DNA of 64,000 nucleotides from Exiguobacterium aestuarii (GTDB taxonomy: Bacteria > Bacillota > Bacilli > Exiguobacteriales > Exiguobacteriaceae). Both the position numbers and the translations under genes were made by a program. Positions 8,535 through 17,030 of the stretch are shown here, piece after piece (positions within the stretch are counted from its first letter, which is position 1; each line of letters begins with the position of its first letter). The stretch lies in assembly GCF_020171655.1 (NCBI RefSeq), contig NZ_JAIVAC010000004.1, positions 53,594-117,593 on the forward strand. Reading direction: 5' to 3'. The notes below the pieces were generated by a model. That model searched no databases and was not told the DNA's origin. It saw only the letters and a program-made list of their open reading frames with translations.

Positions 8535-8960
8535 ATGCGAGGAGTGTTGTTTGCAATCAGCGGGGGCTTCTTTCTGACATTGCAAAGTGTTGCGAATGCG
8601 CGAATCAGTTCACAGATTGGGACGTGGCAAGCGGCGACGTTGACACAGTTCACAGGATTCATCATCGCGTTCCTCGTCATGTTGGCGTTGCGCGACCGCA
8701 CGTATATCGAGATGCGTCACGTGAACCCGCTCTATTTATCTGGCGGAGCGTTCGCGGCGATCATCTTGTTCAGTAATATGACAGCCGTCCACGAGCTCGG
8801 AGTCACGCTCACGATTTCCTTGTTCCTCATCGCGCAGTTGGCGCTCGCGCTCGTCATCGACTGGCGTGGATGGTTCGGGATGGTGCGTCGGAACTTGAAC
8901 GGGATGCAGTTGTTCGGGGTGTTCATGATGATTGCGGGGGTCATTTTATTAAAATGGTAG
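8535..8960 (+). CDS. DMT-superfamily transporter, single-domain YdcZ type
   Basis: 141 residues equal to one half of the preceding protein: LQSVANARISSQIGTWQAAT at the start and VIDWRGWFGMVRRNLNGMQL near the end are the family landmarks. Five hydrophobic segments. GGGGGGAG precedes the ATG. Single-domain members usually act as dimers or in pairs; a second one lies at 9645, so the two may form a heterodimeric pump. That pairing is inference. Confidence 0.82.
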   Translation: MRGVLFAISGGFFLTLQSVANARISSQIGTWQAATLTQFTGFIIAFLVMLALRDRTYIEMRHVNPLYLSGGAFAAIILFSNMTAVHELGVTLTISLFLIAQLALALVIDWRGWFGMVRRNLNGMQLFGVFMMIAGVILLKW

Positions 8961-8972
8961 GGGGAAACGTAT

Positions 8973-9632
8973 ATGGTTGAAGCGTATGTGAAGCAATTTG
9001 AATTAGACGTTTTGCCCGTTGCTGCGCAACAAGAATTGAAGCTTGTCCGATACGAGCCGGGAGACGTCATTTGTACGCAAGGCGATGAAGCGGAGCATCT
9101 CCGTTTCTTAGTGAAAGGGAAGATTCGCGTCTCTCATACTTCCGCTACCGGTAAGCGACTCGTCCTTTCTTTCAAATATCCACTCGATTTGATTGGGGAC
9201 ATCGAATATATTCAATGGACCCCTTATTTGAATACGGTTGAAGCTGTCACAGAAGTTGAGATGCTCGTCATCCGATTCGAGGATTTAGTACGTCACGCGC
9301 ACGAAGAAGTCGCCTGGTTACATTATTTATTGGAAGAAATCACGCGAAAGTTCGAACGGAAGTCGCAGTCCCTCAGCTTCAACTTGTTCTATCCTGTCGA
9401 AGTACGTTTGGCGAGTTATTTATTGTCGATGACGCCAGATGACCAAACGCTAGGTTCGACTGTCGATCAATTGACGGATATCGCTGATTTGATTGGGACG
9501 AGTTATCGTCATGTGAACCGGACGCTTCGGCGTTTCGTCGAGGCAGGATTGATTGAACGAAATCGGCGGATGATTACCATCATCGACCGGGAAGGGTTGT
9601 TGGAGATTGTCGGGGAGAGTATTTATGAATAG
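8973..9632 (+). CDS. Crp/Fnr family transcriptional regulator
   Basis: 219 residues. An N-terminal cyclic-nucleotide-binding-like beta barrel (about 15-125, with GDVICTQGDEAEHLRFLVKG) is followed by a C-terminal winged helix (about 150-219, recognition region IADLIGTSYRHVNRTLRRF). There is no cysteine set of the FNR type, so an iron-sulfur sensor is unlikely. It is embedded among three YdcZ transporter genes with 12-bp spacings, which points to local control of that operon. Effector unknown. Confidence 0.88.
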   Translation: MVEAYVKQFELDVLPVAAQQELKLVRYEPGDVICTQGDEAEHLRFLVKGKIRVSHTSATGKRLVLSFKYPLDLIGDIEYIQWTPYLNTVEAVTEVEMLVIRFEDLVRHAHEEVAWLHYLLEEITRKFERKSQSLSFNLFYPVEVRLASYLLSMTPDDQTLGSTVDQLTDIADLIGTSYRHVNRTLRRFVEAGLIERNRRMITIIDREGLLEIVGESIYE

Positions 9633-9644
9633 GAGGGGAGAACC

Positions 9645-10118
9645 ATGGCGATTGGGATGATGCTGGCTGTTGTAGGCGGAATGCTCGTCTGTGTGCAAAA
9701 CACGTTTAACGCCAACGTTAAAAAGCGTGTCGGGGCATGGGCGACGACGACACTCGTCCTTGGACTCGGATTTTTAGCATCGCTCCTGATCGGTCTGTTC
9801 CAAGAAGGGAGTGCCTTGTTCCGAGTAGAGGAGATGGAGACATGGTACTGGTTCAGCGGAATCCTCGGCGTCGGGGTTGTCATGAGTGTGACGCAAGGTG
9901 TCGAGCGGCTCGGACCCAGTTATGCTATTTCAATCGTCATGGTGTCTCAAATCTTGTTCGCGCTCCTCTGGGATACGTTAGGATGGTTCGGTTTGACGGC
10001 CGTCCCGTTCACATGGAAGACGGCCGTCGGGATTGTCTTGATTGTCGGTGGAGTGCTCGTGTTTCAGTTGAGTGGGAAGACACCCATCACATCAGCGAAA
10101 GTTTCGAAAGCCGGATAA
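9645..10118 (+). CDS. DMT-superfamily transporter, single-domain YdcZ type
   Basis: 157 residues with five hydrophobic segments. Landmarks are VQNTFNANVKKRVGAWATTT at the N-terminus, VMVSQILFALLWDTLGWFGL in the middle and a short basic tail. GGAGGGGAG lies before the ATG. It is the third YdcZ-type gene of this group, separated from the second by the Crp-like regulator. Its last gene position is confirmed by a terminator immediately behind it. Confidence 0.82.
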   Translation: MAIGMMLAVVGGMLVCVQNTFNANVKKRVGAWATTTLVLGLGFLASLLIGLFQEGSALFRVEEMETWYWFSGILGVGVVMSVTQGVERLGPSYAISIVMVSQILFALLWDTLGWFGLTAVPFTWKTAVGIVLIVGGVLVFQLSGKTPITSAKVSKAG

Positions 10119-10120
10119 CG

Positions 10121-10157
10121 AAAAGCATCTGATCCACATCAGGTGCTTTTTCCTTTT
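10121..10157 (+). terminator. terminator ending the YdcZ/Crp operon
   Basis: AAAAGCATCTGAT (10121-10133) pairs with ATCAGGTGCTTTT (10138-10150, one G:T pair) around a CCAC loop; T-rich tail. Confidence 0.88.
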
Positions 10158-10247
10158 TAATGGAAAATCCTCGAAAGTTTGTTTTTAGATTGTTAAGATG
10201 AACATACAGAGAGAATTGGATGATTTTTACTGTTGGAGGTGTGTGAT

Positions 10248-10718
10248 GTGTTACGGGAAGAACGAATGGAATACTTATATGACAAGGCATGGACTAAAAA
10301 GGGTCCGCTCTTTGTGATGATCATCGGTGTAGTGACAGCGCTTTGGCTATTGTTCAATGATTCAAGAATGAGCCTATCCCTGTTCATCTTTTGTGCGGCG
10401 ATGCTCATGCCGCTTCTGGTGGCAACATGGCACAAAATTCAGTTGTTTTTACAGTTCAATGACTCATTCACGTACCAGCGCTTCATTTATCTAAAAGGTG
10501 TGATTCAGTTTATCCTCTTGATTGGTGTCATATCGACGATGGCACTCTATGCACTGAAGTACATTTCGCTTGATACATTGAGCCTTGGCTGTGCGATGCT
10601 AATTGTGAGTTGCCTCATTCTCGAGTCATGGGTCGACTGGAAGATTCTAAAGATTGATAACGAGCATGTCGTCGAGAGTTTATTAGGGCTGATGAACCGG
10701 GAGAAGCGTAAGGAATGA
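10248..10718 (+). CDS. small four-helix membrane protein, cluster 2 member 1
   Basis: 156 residues, same family as the genes at 5088-7476. It starts at GTG 10248, 8 bp after GGAGG, giving MLREERMEYLYDKAWTKK, which matches the family N-terminus. Central motif FNDSFTYQRFIYLKG and tail KIDNEHVVESLLG are degenerate versions of the FNED / DxxHV subtype. Four hydrophobic segments. A 58-bp gap without a terminator precedes the next paralogue. Function unknown. Confidence 0.8.
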   Translation: MLREERMEYLYDKAWTKKGPLFVMIIGVVTALWLLFNDSRMSLSLFIFCAAMLMPLLVATWHKIQLFLQFNDSFTYQRFIYLKGVIQFILLIGVISTMALYALKYISLDTLSLGCAMLIVSCLILESWVDWKILKIDNEHVVESLLGLMNREKRKE

Positions 10719-10776
10719 AACAAATCGAGAATAGGTTTCGTACATAAAAATAACGAGAACACTCGAGGGGGATTCG

Positions 10777-11268
10777 ATGGTTGACCATGAAGTTAGATTA
10801 GAACAAATGTTGAAAGATGATGAAAAGCGAAAGAGACAAATGGTGATTCCTTTAATTGGCGTCATGTTGCTCTTCTTTTTATATTTTTGGAAGACAGACA
10901 TCCTCTTATTGTTACCAATGATTATCGTTGGACAAGTTCCGCTCCTGTATCACGCTTGGCATCGCAAAAAGTTACTCCTTTTATTTAACGAGGACACGCG
11001 ATACCAACAACTTGTGCGGTTCGAGTTTTTATTGAATTTTGCTCAGCCGCTTCTGCTTCTCATCCTGATTGCTTGTATAGAGCTTGAATGGATTACATTA
11101 CTCACGTTCATCATTGCAGCGTTTATCGGAATCATCAGCTTGTTGACGTTAAGCGTTCGCTTAGACCGCAAGCTAAAAGAAATCGACCCGTTACATGTGA
11201 CGGGTGTCGAGCTCGGCCATGTCCAATTTGAGCGGAAGAAACAAAAAAGGAGGAAAGTGAATGGATAA
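10777..11268 (+). CDS. small four-helix membrane protein, cluster 2 member 2
   Basis: 163 residues, beginning MVDHEVRLEQMLKDDEKRKR. Two helix pairs enclose FNEDTRYQQLVRFEF, and the tail is KEIDPLHVTGVELGHVQFER. A strong GAGGGGG ribosome site precedes the ATG. It overlaps the next gene by 8 bp. Low GC in the first third compared with its neighbours. Function unknown. Confidence 0.83.
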   Translation: MVDHEVRLEQMLKDDEKRKRQMVIPLIGVMLLFFLYFWKTDILLLLPMIIVGQVPLLYHAWHRKKLLLLFNEDTRYQQLVRFEFLLNFAQPLLLLILIACIELEWITLLTFIIAAFIGIISLLTLSVRLDRKLKEIDPLHVTGVELGHVQFERKKQKRRKVNG

Positions 11269-11725
11269 ACAAGAACGTCTCCCCAAAATGGTGGAACAGG
11301 ACCTCGACGCCCGAGGGATCAGTGCGATATTCGGGATCATCGGTCTGTTTCTCTTACTGGTTGTTTCGGTCATAAAAGGTGTCACGGTGACGACGGTTGC
11401 CTTCTCATTCCTCGTGACCCAACTGCCGATGCTCTATCAAGCGTGGCGACGGATGAAGCTGTTGCGCACATTCAACGAAGACGAGGAATACCGACGCCTC
11501 GTGCGCCGAGAATTTCTAATCATCGTCACTATGTTTGTGTCACTTGGTGTATTCACTTTCCTCACGAAGTTCGTACTCGATTCGATGCAGGAACTACTCG
11601 GTGTCGTATTGATTGGCATCATCCCGCTTCTCATCTTGTACATGACGATGGACCGTAAACTACGTGAAGCGGACCCAGAGCATGTGACCAATCGAGAGTT
11701 ACGACGCGCACGTCGTGAACAATAA
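11261..11725 (+). CDS. small four-helix membrane protein, cluster 2 member 3
   Basis: 154 residues, beginning MDKQERLPKMVEQDLDARG. Carries the clearest copy of the subtype motifs: FNEDEEYRRLVRREF between the helix pairs and EADPEHVTNRELRRARREQ at the end. AAAGGAGG lies before the ATG, within the end of the previous gene. Last gene of cluster 2, ended by a bidirectional terminator facing the ABC exporter operon. Function unknown. Confidence 0.83.
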   Translation: MDKQERLPKMVEQDLDARGISAIFGIIGLFLLLVVSVIKGVTVTTVAFSFLVTQLPMLYQAWRRMKLLRTFNEDEEYRRLVRREFLIIVTMFVSLGVFTFLTKFVLDSMQELLGVVLIGIIPLLILYMTMDRKLREADPEHVTNRELRRARREQ

Positions 11726-11760
11726 AAATCAGCTCTGACGTGTGTCAGAGCTGATTTTCT
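11725..11760. terminator. bidirectional terminator between cluster 2 and the ABC operon
   Basis: A perfect 15-bp stem (11725-11739 with 11744-11758) and a 4-nt loop, with A-run on one side and T-run on the other. It stops the plus-strand cluster and, on the minus strand, follows the microprotein at 11760-11849. Confidence 0.93.
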
Positions 11761-11849
11761 TATGAGAACATGGAGATGAGAAAACCGCAGACGACCATGC
11801 CGATTGTATAGAATGTGAACCGGTGTCGTTCCCAAAACGAGTCATTCAT
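11760..11849 (-). CDS. 29-residue single-helix membrane microprotein coupled to an ABC ATPase
   Basis: The frame reads MNDSFWERHRFTFYTIGM and continues to a MFS-stop, 29 residues in all: a charged N-terminus and one hydrophobic helix. Its ATG overlaps the TGA of the ABC ATPase (ATGA), a GGCGGTG stretch lies about 6 bp upstream, and its stop sits directly before a strong terminator. The space is thus filled exactly by this frame. It may be an accessory subunit of the exporter encoded upstream; that role is inference and the protein is not recognised. Confidence 0.62.
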   Translation of the reverse strand: MNDSFWERHRFTFYTIGMVVCGFLISMFS

Positions 11850-12574
11850 CGTGTCACCGCCACATCATCAAGTGGTGTGTCGACCATCCGAACGAACGCT
11901 TCATCCGGGTCGGTCGTTCCAGATTCTTTGAGCCAGTCCTGGAAGTCCCCTTCATACAAAATACGTCCGCCGTGCAGGAAGATGACGTGGGCATCAAGTT
12001 GAGCTAAGTCATGTAACTGATGTGTCGAGATGAGGCACGTCTTGCCTTCGTCGACGAGTCGCTGCAGGCGGCGCATGATTTGAATGCGTGACGCCGGGTC
12101 GACTCCGCTTGTCGGCTCATCAAATAAATAGAGAGATCGTTTGATCGAAGACAACAGTGTCACGAAGAGCCATTTCTTCTCCCCGACGGACATCTTCCCG
12201 AGTTTCATCGTCCATAGATGTTCGAACAGTTCTTGTTCTCGGGACGTCGAGAGATTATTTACATAAGACTCGAGTTTCTTAAAGTCGGGGCGCTGCGACA
12301 GACGCCCGATGAAATAGGCGAAGTCTTTTCCCGTCAACTCATGATGGTTATACATCAGTTGTGTCAAATACAACATGTCCGTCGTCGGAACGAGGTCGAG
12401 TGACGCTTTGTCAACGGGAAGGGTACCCGTCATACAATCAAAGAGTGTTGTCTTCCCGGCACCGTTTTGTCCGATCAAAACGTTCAGCTTATTCGGTTGC
12501 AGGGTGAACGAGACGCCGTCGAGTACAGGACGTGCCGCTTTCGGATAGCGATAATTGAGTTGGTTTACGTGCAT
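11846..12574 (-). CDS. ABC transporter ATP-binding protein
   Basis: 242 residues with all ATPase landmarks: Walker A GQNGAGKTTL (about 34-43), a variant signature MSVGEKKWLFV in which SVGEK replaces LSGGQ, Walker B LYLFDEPTSGVDP, and the switch His in ISTHQLHDL. It powers the permease encoded just upstream (12584-13309), 9 bp away. The pair resembles ABC-2-type exporters of Bacillales; cargo unknown. Its stop overlaps the start of the 29-residue microprotein. Confidence 0.9.
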   Translation of the reverse strand: MHVNQLNYRYPKAARPVLDGVSFTLQPNKLNVLIGQNGAGKTTLFDCMTGTLPVDKASLDLVPTTDMLYLTQLMYNHHELTGKDFAYFIGRLSQRPDFKKLESYVNNLSTSREQELFEHLWTMKLGKMSVGEKKWLFVTLLSSIKRSLYLFDEPTSGVDPASRIQIMRRLQRLVDEGKTCLISTHQLHDLAQLDAHVIFLHGGRILYEGDFQDWLKESGTTDPDEAFVRMVDTPLDDVAVTR

Positions 12575-12583
12575 AAGAACCTC

Positions 12584-13309
12584 CTAGCGTGTGATGAGTG
12601 AGACGAGACTGAAGCGTTTCAACGCAATCGTACCGATGATGAAGTAACCGAGTACGGAAAGGAATGTCGCCCATACTCCGAACGAGAGATCAACTTGAGT
12701 CGTCAGGTGCAGCAACCCGAGCGCGAATTCATGGAGCGCGTAGAACGGGTTGAGGAAGCTGAACCATTGATCGGGTGACTTCGTCGCCAATATGAAGAGT
12801 GGGAACATGAGAATGTTCGCAAACGTTCCGAGACTCGATACTTTCATCGGAAGTGCCGTGATGGCGACACTGGCAACCGCGAACGGGATACTCCCAATCA
12901 ATATGAGTAGAGCTGACGCAAGTAACGTGAATGAGAAGAACCCGTGTACGAGCGTGACGACAGTTGTGAATAAAAGTAGGCTGATGGAAGCGAACAACAG
13001 TTGTGCCAAGATGACGGCGATGACGTATGTCAGTTTGTTCCCGGAGATCATCACGTACGTTTTCATCAATCCATATTCGCGCATGCGAGCGAGTTCGATA
13101 CCTACACCATTCATATATGTAGCAAGGACAATGTATACCCAAAAATAAGCGATTTGTCCGTAATATTCTGCAGGTGTCGCTTGATGAACACCTGATAATG
13201 GTGTCGTCAAAGCGATGACGAGTGGAATTCCGAGTGTCCAAAAGAATGGAACTTTATCCGTGACGACAACTTTGGCATACATAAAGAAATAACTTGTGAT
13301 TTGATGCAT
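12584..13309 (-). CDS. ABC-2-type transporter permease
   Basis: 241 residues, six predicted membrane segments, beginning MHQITSYFFMYAKVVVTDKV. The ATG at 13309 is chosen because ACGGAGGAACAG precedes it; longer in-frame starts lack a ribosome site. It forms an exporter with the ATPase downstream. No sequence feature names the cargo. First gene of the three-gene minus-strand operon. Confidence 0.82.
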   Translation of the reverse strand: MHQITSYFFMYAKVVVTDKVPFFWTLGIPLVIALTTPLSGVHQATPAEYYGQIAYFWVYIVLATYMNGVGIELARMREYGLMKTYVMISGNKLTYVIAVILAQLLFASISLLLFTTVVTLVHGFFSFTLLASALLILIGSIPFAVASVAITALPMKVSSLGTFANILMFPLFILATKSPDQWFSFLNPFYALHEFALGLLHLTTQVDLSFGVWATFLSVLGYFIIGTIALKRFSLVSLITR

Positions 13310-13385
13310 CCTGTTCCTCCGTTTGTATGTTTGATTGTTTGTATCGTAGCACAATATACGGAAGATGATTGGAAAAAGTTTCAAA

Positions 13386-13414
13386 AAAATAATCCCTCAT
13401 ATCGAATGAGGGAT
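13386..13414 (-). terminator. terminator of the crtP-like gene
   Basis: ATCCCTCAT (13392-13400) pairs with ATGAGGGAT (13406-13414); on the minus strand the stem is followed by a T-run (TATTTTTTTG). Confidence 0.85.
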
Positions 13415-13423
13415 GAAAGAAAA

Positions 13424-14920
13424 TCATTTCACTTTGTCGCGCTTCGCGATTTTATCGCTCACTTGTTGACCACTCAACGTCACCATTGGCATACCGCCGC
13501 CCGGGTTGACGGTTCCCCCGACAAAGTAGAGATTATGATAGAGTTCGCTCTGCTTCTTATGCTTGAAGCCACCGTTTCGATTCTTGTCGGCAACCGTTCC
13601 ATAAATGGCACCTCGGTCCGAGCCATACGTCCGCTCGATATCATGAGGCGTCCATACGTCACGCGTCACCGTATGTTCACGCAAACCATCGAGACCCATG
13701 CGTTCTAACTTATCGAGTACACGCTCTTCAAAGGCGGCGTACTCTTCTTCGGTGAACGGATTGTCTTGGATATACGGGATGTGTGGCAAGATTTTAATGT
13801 TCTCATGTCCCGGTGGCGCTTGAGTCGCATCGGTCTTATTGACATTGACGAGATAAATCGTCGGGTCGTCTGGAAGCTCGTGTTTCTCAAAGATTTTGTT
13901 CATCTGCTCATGCAAGTTTTCGGAGAAGAAGAAGTTATGATGCGCGAGCTGAGGATAGGCTTTCTTCACGCCGAGATGGAGGACGAATCCAGAGCTAGCA
14001 GGTTCGTATTTATCGACGAGCTTGTCGACATACTGTTCGTCCGCGTCGACCATTTTCTGATAGAACGGGATGACTTCCATATTCGAAACGAAGTAATCGG
14101 CCGAACGGAGACGTCCATCCTCAAGCTCGATCGCTGAGATCTTTTCATTCACTGTGTGGGCACGGACGGCGCCCTGACCGGTATGTAGCTTCACACCGAT
14201 TTCTTCGGCGAGCTTCGTCAATCCTTCCGCGAGTTTGTGGGTCCCACCTTCGACGTACCAACAGCCTTGGGCGTACTGCATGTAAATCATCATGTTGAGG
14301 ACGGCCGGTGCGTTATACGGAGACGACCCGACATATTTGACGTAATACGACAGCATGTCCCGAAGATGGGGATTACTGATGCGCTTCTTGATGGCGCTAT
14401 ACATGGTCGACGTCAAATCGAACCCAAAGAGCGTTGGGAAGATCCCCGTCTTCATGACGGCTTCTAAAGGTGATTCAAACCCTTCAGCCAAGTAGCCCTT
14501 CTCGGTCGTCTTATAAATGCGGGCTGCGTAATTCAACAGTTCACGATATTCTTGCATGTCTTTTCGAGAGAGGGAAGGATTTGCGCGTTGCATCTGTTCG
14601 AGATCATGATAGAGGTCGAGCACGGTCTCGTCCGGGAAGAACGAGCGCCATTCGAGCTCAAGCCGCTTGATGGAAACATAGTCCTCCATCCGTTTGCCGC
14701 TTCCGCGGAACAGTTTGTCGAAGATATGGGGCATCGTTAAAATCGAGGGTCCGAGGTCGAAGCCGAATCCGTCTTGTTCGAGACGATTCACTTTCCCTCC
14801 AATATGGTCGTTCTTTTCGTAGAGTGAGACGTCGTATCCCTTTTGAGCGAGCGAGATGGCCGCTGACAATCCGCCGAGCCCTCCGCCGATGACGATGACC
14901 GACTTATCCACTGATTGCAT
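13424..14920 (-). CDS. crtP: carotenoid oxygenase/desaturase, 4,4'-diaponeurosporene oxygenase (CrtP) type
   Basis: 498 residues. The N-terminal FAD-binding Rossmann segment is VIVIGGGLGGLSAAISLAQK, followed by GGKVNRLEQDGFGFDLGPSI. The C-terminal FAD contact is LYFVGGTVNPGGGMPMVTLS. As I recall the Staphylococcus proteins, the match is much closer to CrtP than to CrtN desaturase, including the stretches WYVEGGTHKLAEGL and IYLVNVNKTDATQAP. CrtP oxidises the terminal methyl of C30 carotenoids at the membrane. The ATG at 14920 follows AAAGGCGG; a longer in-frame start exists at 14953. No crtM or crtN lies within the window. A CrtN-like desaturase is the alternative. Confidence 0.8.
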   Translation of the reverse strand: MQSVDKSVIVIGGGLGGLSAAISLAQKGYDVSLYEKNDHIGGKVNRLEQDGFGFDLGPSILTMPHIFDKLFRGSGKRMEDYVSIKRLELEWRSFFPDETVLDLYHDLEQMQRANPSLSRKDMQEYRELLNYAARIYKTTEKGYLAEGFESPLEAVMKTGIFPTLFGFDLTSTMYSAIKKRISNPHLRDMLSYYVKYVGSSPYNAPAVLNMMIYMQYAQGCWYVEGGTHKLAEGLTKLAEEIGVKLHTGQGAVRAHTVNEKISAIELEDGRLRSADYFVSNMEVIPFYQKMVDADEQYVDKLVDKYEPASSGFVLHLGVKKAYPQLAHHNFFFSENLHEQMNKIFEKHELPDDPTIYLVNVNKTDATQAPPGHENIKILPHIPYIQDNPFTEEEYAAFEERVLDKLERMGLDGLREHTVTRDVWTPHDIERTYGSDRGAIYGTVADKNRNGGFKHKKQSELYHNLYFVGGTVNPGGGMPMVTLSGQQVSDKIAKRDKVK

Positions 14921-15106
14921 ATATTCGCCGCCTTTCCGAAGTATTATTTTCAAAAAACAGAATGATTGCTACCTCTTCTATTCCCGTTTCTAAATGAATC
15001 GAACATGCTTTTACGGATTTGCCACATCCACAAAGATGTCATCCCTGAATCGGGAAAAGTTTTGTATAGTAAGGGAACAGAGACTGAACGAAAGTAGGAA
15101 TCTAAT

Positions 15107-15490
15107 ATGATCGTAAAAACAATCACGCTTCACTTTGCCAACGGGGATGACATCACCATCCCGTTTGATGATATCGAATCGTGTCGGATGCATGATATTC
15201 AAGACGGGATGCGTGTTGCGGCGGATGGACAAGTGATCAAAGAAAAAGTGATGTACGGGCTCAATCTCGTTTTAAAGGATTCGGCGAATCAATTGGAATG
15301 GGATGGTGAGAGTAAACCGTTTGAACGCCTCCTGCGAATCGCTGACTTACAGCACCTCGCTTTTGAGTTTGAAGGGATGCGAGGGAAGTCATATCGTATC
15401 GCGTGGCATGATTTAGAGGCAGTACAGAACGCATACCAGACGACAACTGAAGAGAATGGGAACTTGCATGTGCATGTTCGCATTCCGTAA
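15107..15490 (+). CDS. uncharacterised soluble protein, 127 residues
   Basis: Not recognised. It begins MIVKTITLHFANGDDITIPF, is predicted mostly beta-strand with no membrane segment or signal peptide, and ends in NLHVHVRIP. The layout suggests two similar halves (an ITIPFDDIESCRMHDIQ element and a YRIAWHDLEAVQNAY element), each a short strand followed by a short amphipathic helix; this internal similarity is weak. It stands alone between divergent crtP and convergent TetR, with its own terminator. Confidence 0.7.
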   Translation: MIVKTITLHFANGDDITIPFDDIESCRMHDIQDGMRVAADGQVIKEKVMYGLNLVLKDSANQLEWDGESKPFERLLRIADLQHLAFEFEGMRGKSYRIAWHDLEAVQNAYQTTTEENGNLHVHVRIP

Positions 15491-15528
15491 AAAGGGCCTC
15501 TCGCAACGTGTGCGTGAGGCTTTAATTG
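15491..15528. terminator. bidirectional terminator
   Basis: GCCTCTCGCA (15496-15505) pairs with TGCGTGAGGC (15511-15520, one mismatch) between the convergent 15107 gene and the TetR gene, with an A-run on one side and a T-rich tail on the other. Confidence 0.85.
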
Positions 15529-15530
15529 TT

Positions 15531-16130
15531 TCACTTCACACCACCGGCGACGAGCGGTCCTTCAAATGTGATCGTATAGATGATGCGAGCGATGTCTTCC
15601 GCCGTTTCTTTCGAAGATGGATTGTTCAACCACTCGTAGATGACGCCCATGTGAGCCGAAGAAAGATAGGCGACGAGATATGGAGGCGGGACCATCATCT
15701 TATCCGGATCAAATAAGGTTACCGGAGAGCGCTGAAACAAGGCAGCCTGCATAAATTTTCGAAGTTTTGCCTGGAACGTCGGGTCTCCGTTCGGTCCGAG
15801 GAGCGGTTTCATGATGATTTGATTGTCTTCGATGAAGCGAATAAACGGGACAAGGTAATGATACGAGTTGTCGGTCCGTTCGTCTCCGAAGATGTGTGGC
15901 AAGTGATAAATCAATTTCTGTTCGGCTTCCTCAAAAATTTCATCGACGCATTTCTCCATCAACTCGAACTTATCCACATAATGGCTATAAAATGTACCCC
16001 GATTGATGCCGGCCCGTTCGGTCAACTGCTTGACGGTGACGGCTTCAAATCCCTGTTCTTCAATGAGGCTGAAGAAGGCATCTTTGATCAACTTCTTCGT
16101 CCGGATGACGCGTAAATCGGTTTGTTCCAT
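15531..16130 (-). CDS. TetR family transcriptional regulator
   Basis: 199 residues beginning MEQTDLRVIRTKKLIKDAFF. The helix-turn-helix is at about 30-50 (VTVKQLTERAGINRGTFYSH), followed by an all-helical ligand domain of the TetR_C type found next to ABC-2 exporters. AAAAGGAG precedes the ATG at 16130. It is divergent from an ABC-2 exporter operon and most likely represses it. Ligand unknown. Confidence 0.88.
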   Translation of the reverse strand: MEQTDLRVIRTKKLIKDAFFSLIEEQGFEAVTVKQLTERAGINRGTFYSHYVDKFELMEKCVDEIFEEAEQKLIYHLPHIFGDERTDNSYHYLVPFIRFIEDNQIIMKPLLGPNGDPTFQAKLRKFMQAALFQRSPVTLFDPDKMMVPPPYLVAYLSSAHMGVIYEWLNNPSSKETAEDIARIIYTITFEGPLVAGGVK

Positions 16131-16173
16131 ATTATTTCTCCTTTTCTTCAACACATGAAGTCCATCTGTCGGA

Positions 16174-16249
16174 AAACCAACACGATGACTGATATTGACG
16201 ATTGTTGCTACCGTGAACGAGGTCTATACTAAACTTATAAACCAACACG
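16174..16249. promoter_or_regulatory. promoter of the ABC-2 exporter flanked by repeated AAACCAACACG elements
   Basis: TTGTTG (16202-16207), 17 bp and TATACT (16225-16230) form a SigA-type promoter reading toward the exporter. The 11-mer AAACCAACACG occurs on both sides (16174-16184 and 16239-16249). The second copy runs into the small palindrome ACACGGTGT. These are candidate half-sites for the divergent TetR regulator. Confidence 0.45.
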
Positions 16250-16301
16250 GTGTCGATTATCTTGAGTATACACGATGAGGCGCCGAAAAGGAGCGATAAG
16301 C

Positions 16302-17030
16302 ATGAACATTCAATTGCAACACGTCGACAAGTCGTTCGGTGACCAGCTCGCCATCGACAACATCGACTTCACGATTCCGTCCGGTGAGATTTGCTGTTTG
16401 CTCGGACCATCTGGATCGGGGAAGACGACGCTCATCCGACTCATGATCGGCGCACTCACACCAGACAAAGGAAGTGTCCATATCGGCGAAACGAAGATGC
16501 CGGACATGGGCATGCTCCGACAAATCGGATTTATGCCGCAAAACGATGGGTTGTATGAAGACTTGTCGGCCGAGGCGAACCTCGCTTTCTTCGGTTCAAT
16601 TTATAAGTTAGGAAAAAAGGCACTCCAAGATCGCATCACAGAAGTACTCGATCTTGTCGATTTGGCGAACGATCGGCATAAACTAGTCCGTAATTTTTCA
16701 GGCGGGATGAAAAAACGTCTGTCGCTAGCCATTGCTATCTTGCATAAGCCAGACGTGTTGTTCCTCGATGAACCGACAGTCGGAATTGACCCGATCTTAC
16801 GTCGTCAAATTTGGGATCAGTTTCAAGTGATTCGGAGAGAAGGTACGACCATCATCGTTTCAACGCACGTCATGGATGAAGTGCTCGAGTGCGACCGTGC
16901 CGCGCTCGTTTACAATGGACGGTTGATTGCCTATGACCATGTACAGGACTTGCTCGACCAGACCGAGAACGGTCGCGTCGAAGAACTATTCTTGATTGCT
17001 GGAAAAGAGGAGGTGGGCGATCATGCGTAA
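16302..17030 (+). CDS. ABC-2 exporter ATP-binding protein
   Basis: 242 residues beginning MNIQLQHVDKSFGDQLAID. Walker A GPSGSGKTTLI, Q-loop FMPQNDGLYEDLS, signature FSGGMKKRLSLA, Walker B VLFLDEPTVGIDP and switch VSTHVMDEV are all present. AAAGGAGC lies before ATG 16302; an upstream in-frame ATG at 16275 has no ribosome site. It partners with the permease that overlaps its end by 8 bp. Exporter cargo unknown; the TetR neighbour suggests drug or lipid export. Confidence 0.9.
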   Translation: MNIQLQHVDKSFGDQLAIDNIDFTIPSGEICCLLGPSGSGKTTLIRLMIGALTPDKGSVHIGETKMPDMGMLRQIGFMPQNDGLYEDLSAEANLAFFGSIYKLGKKALQDRITEVLDLVDLANDRHKLVRNFSGGMKKRLSLAIAILHKPDVLFLDEPTVGIDPILRRQIWDQFQVIRREGTTIIVSTHVMDEVLECDRAALVYNGRLIAYDHVQDLLDQTENGRVEELFLIAGKEEVGDHA

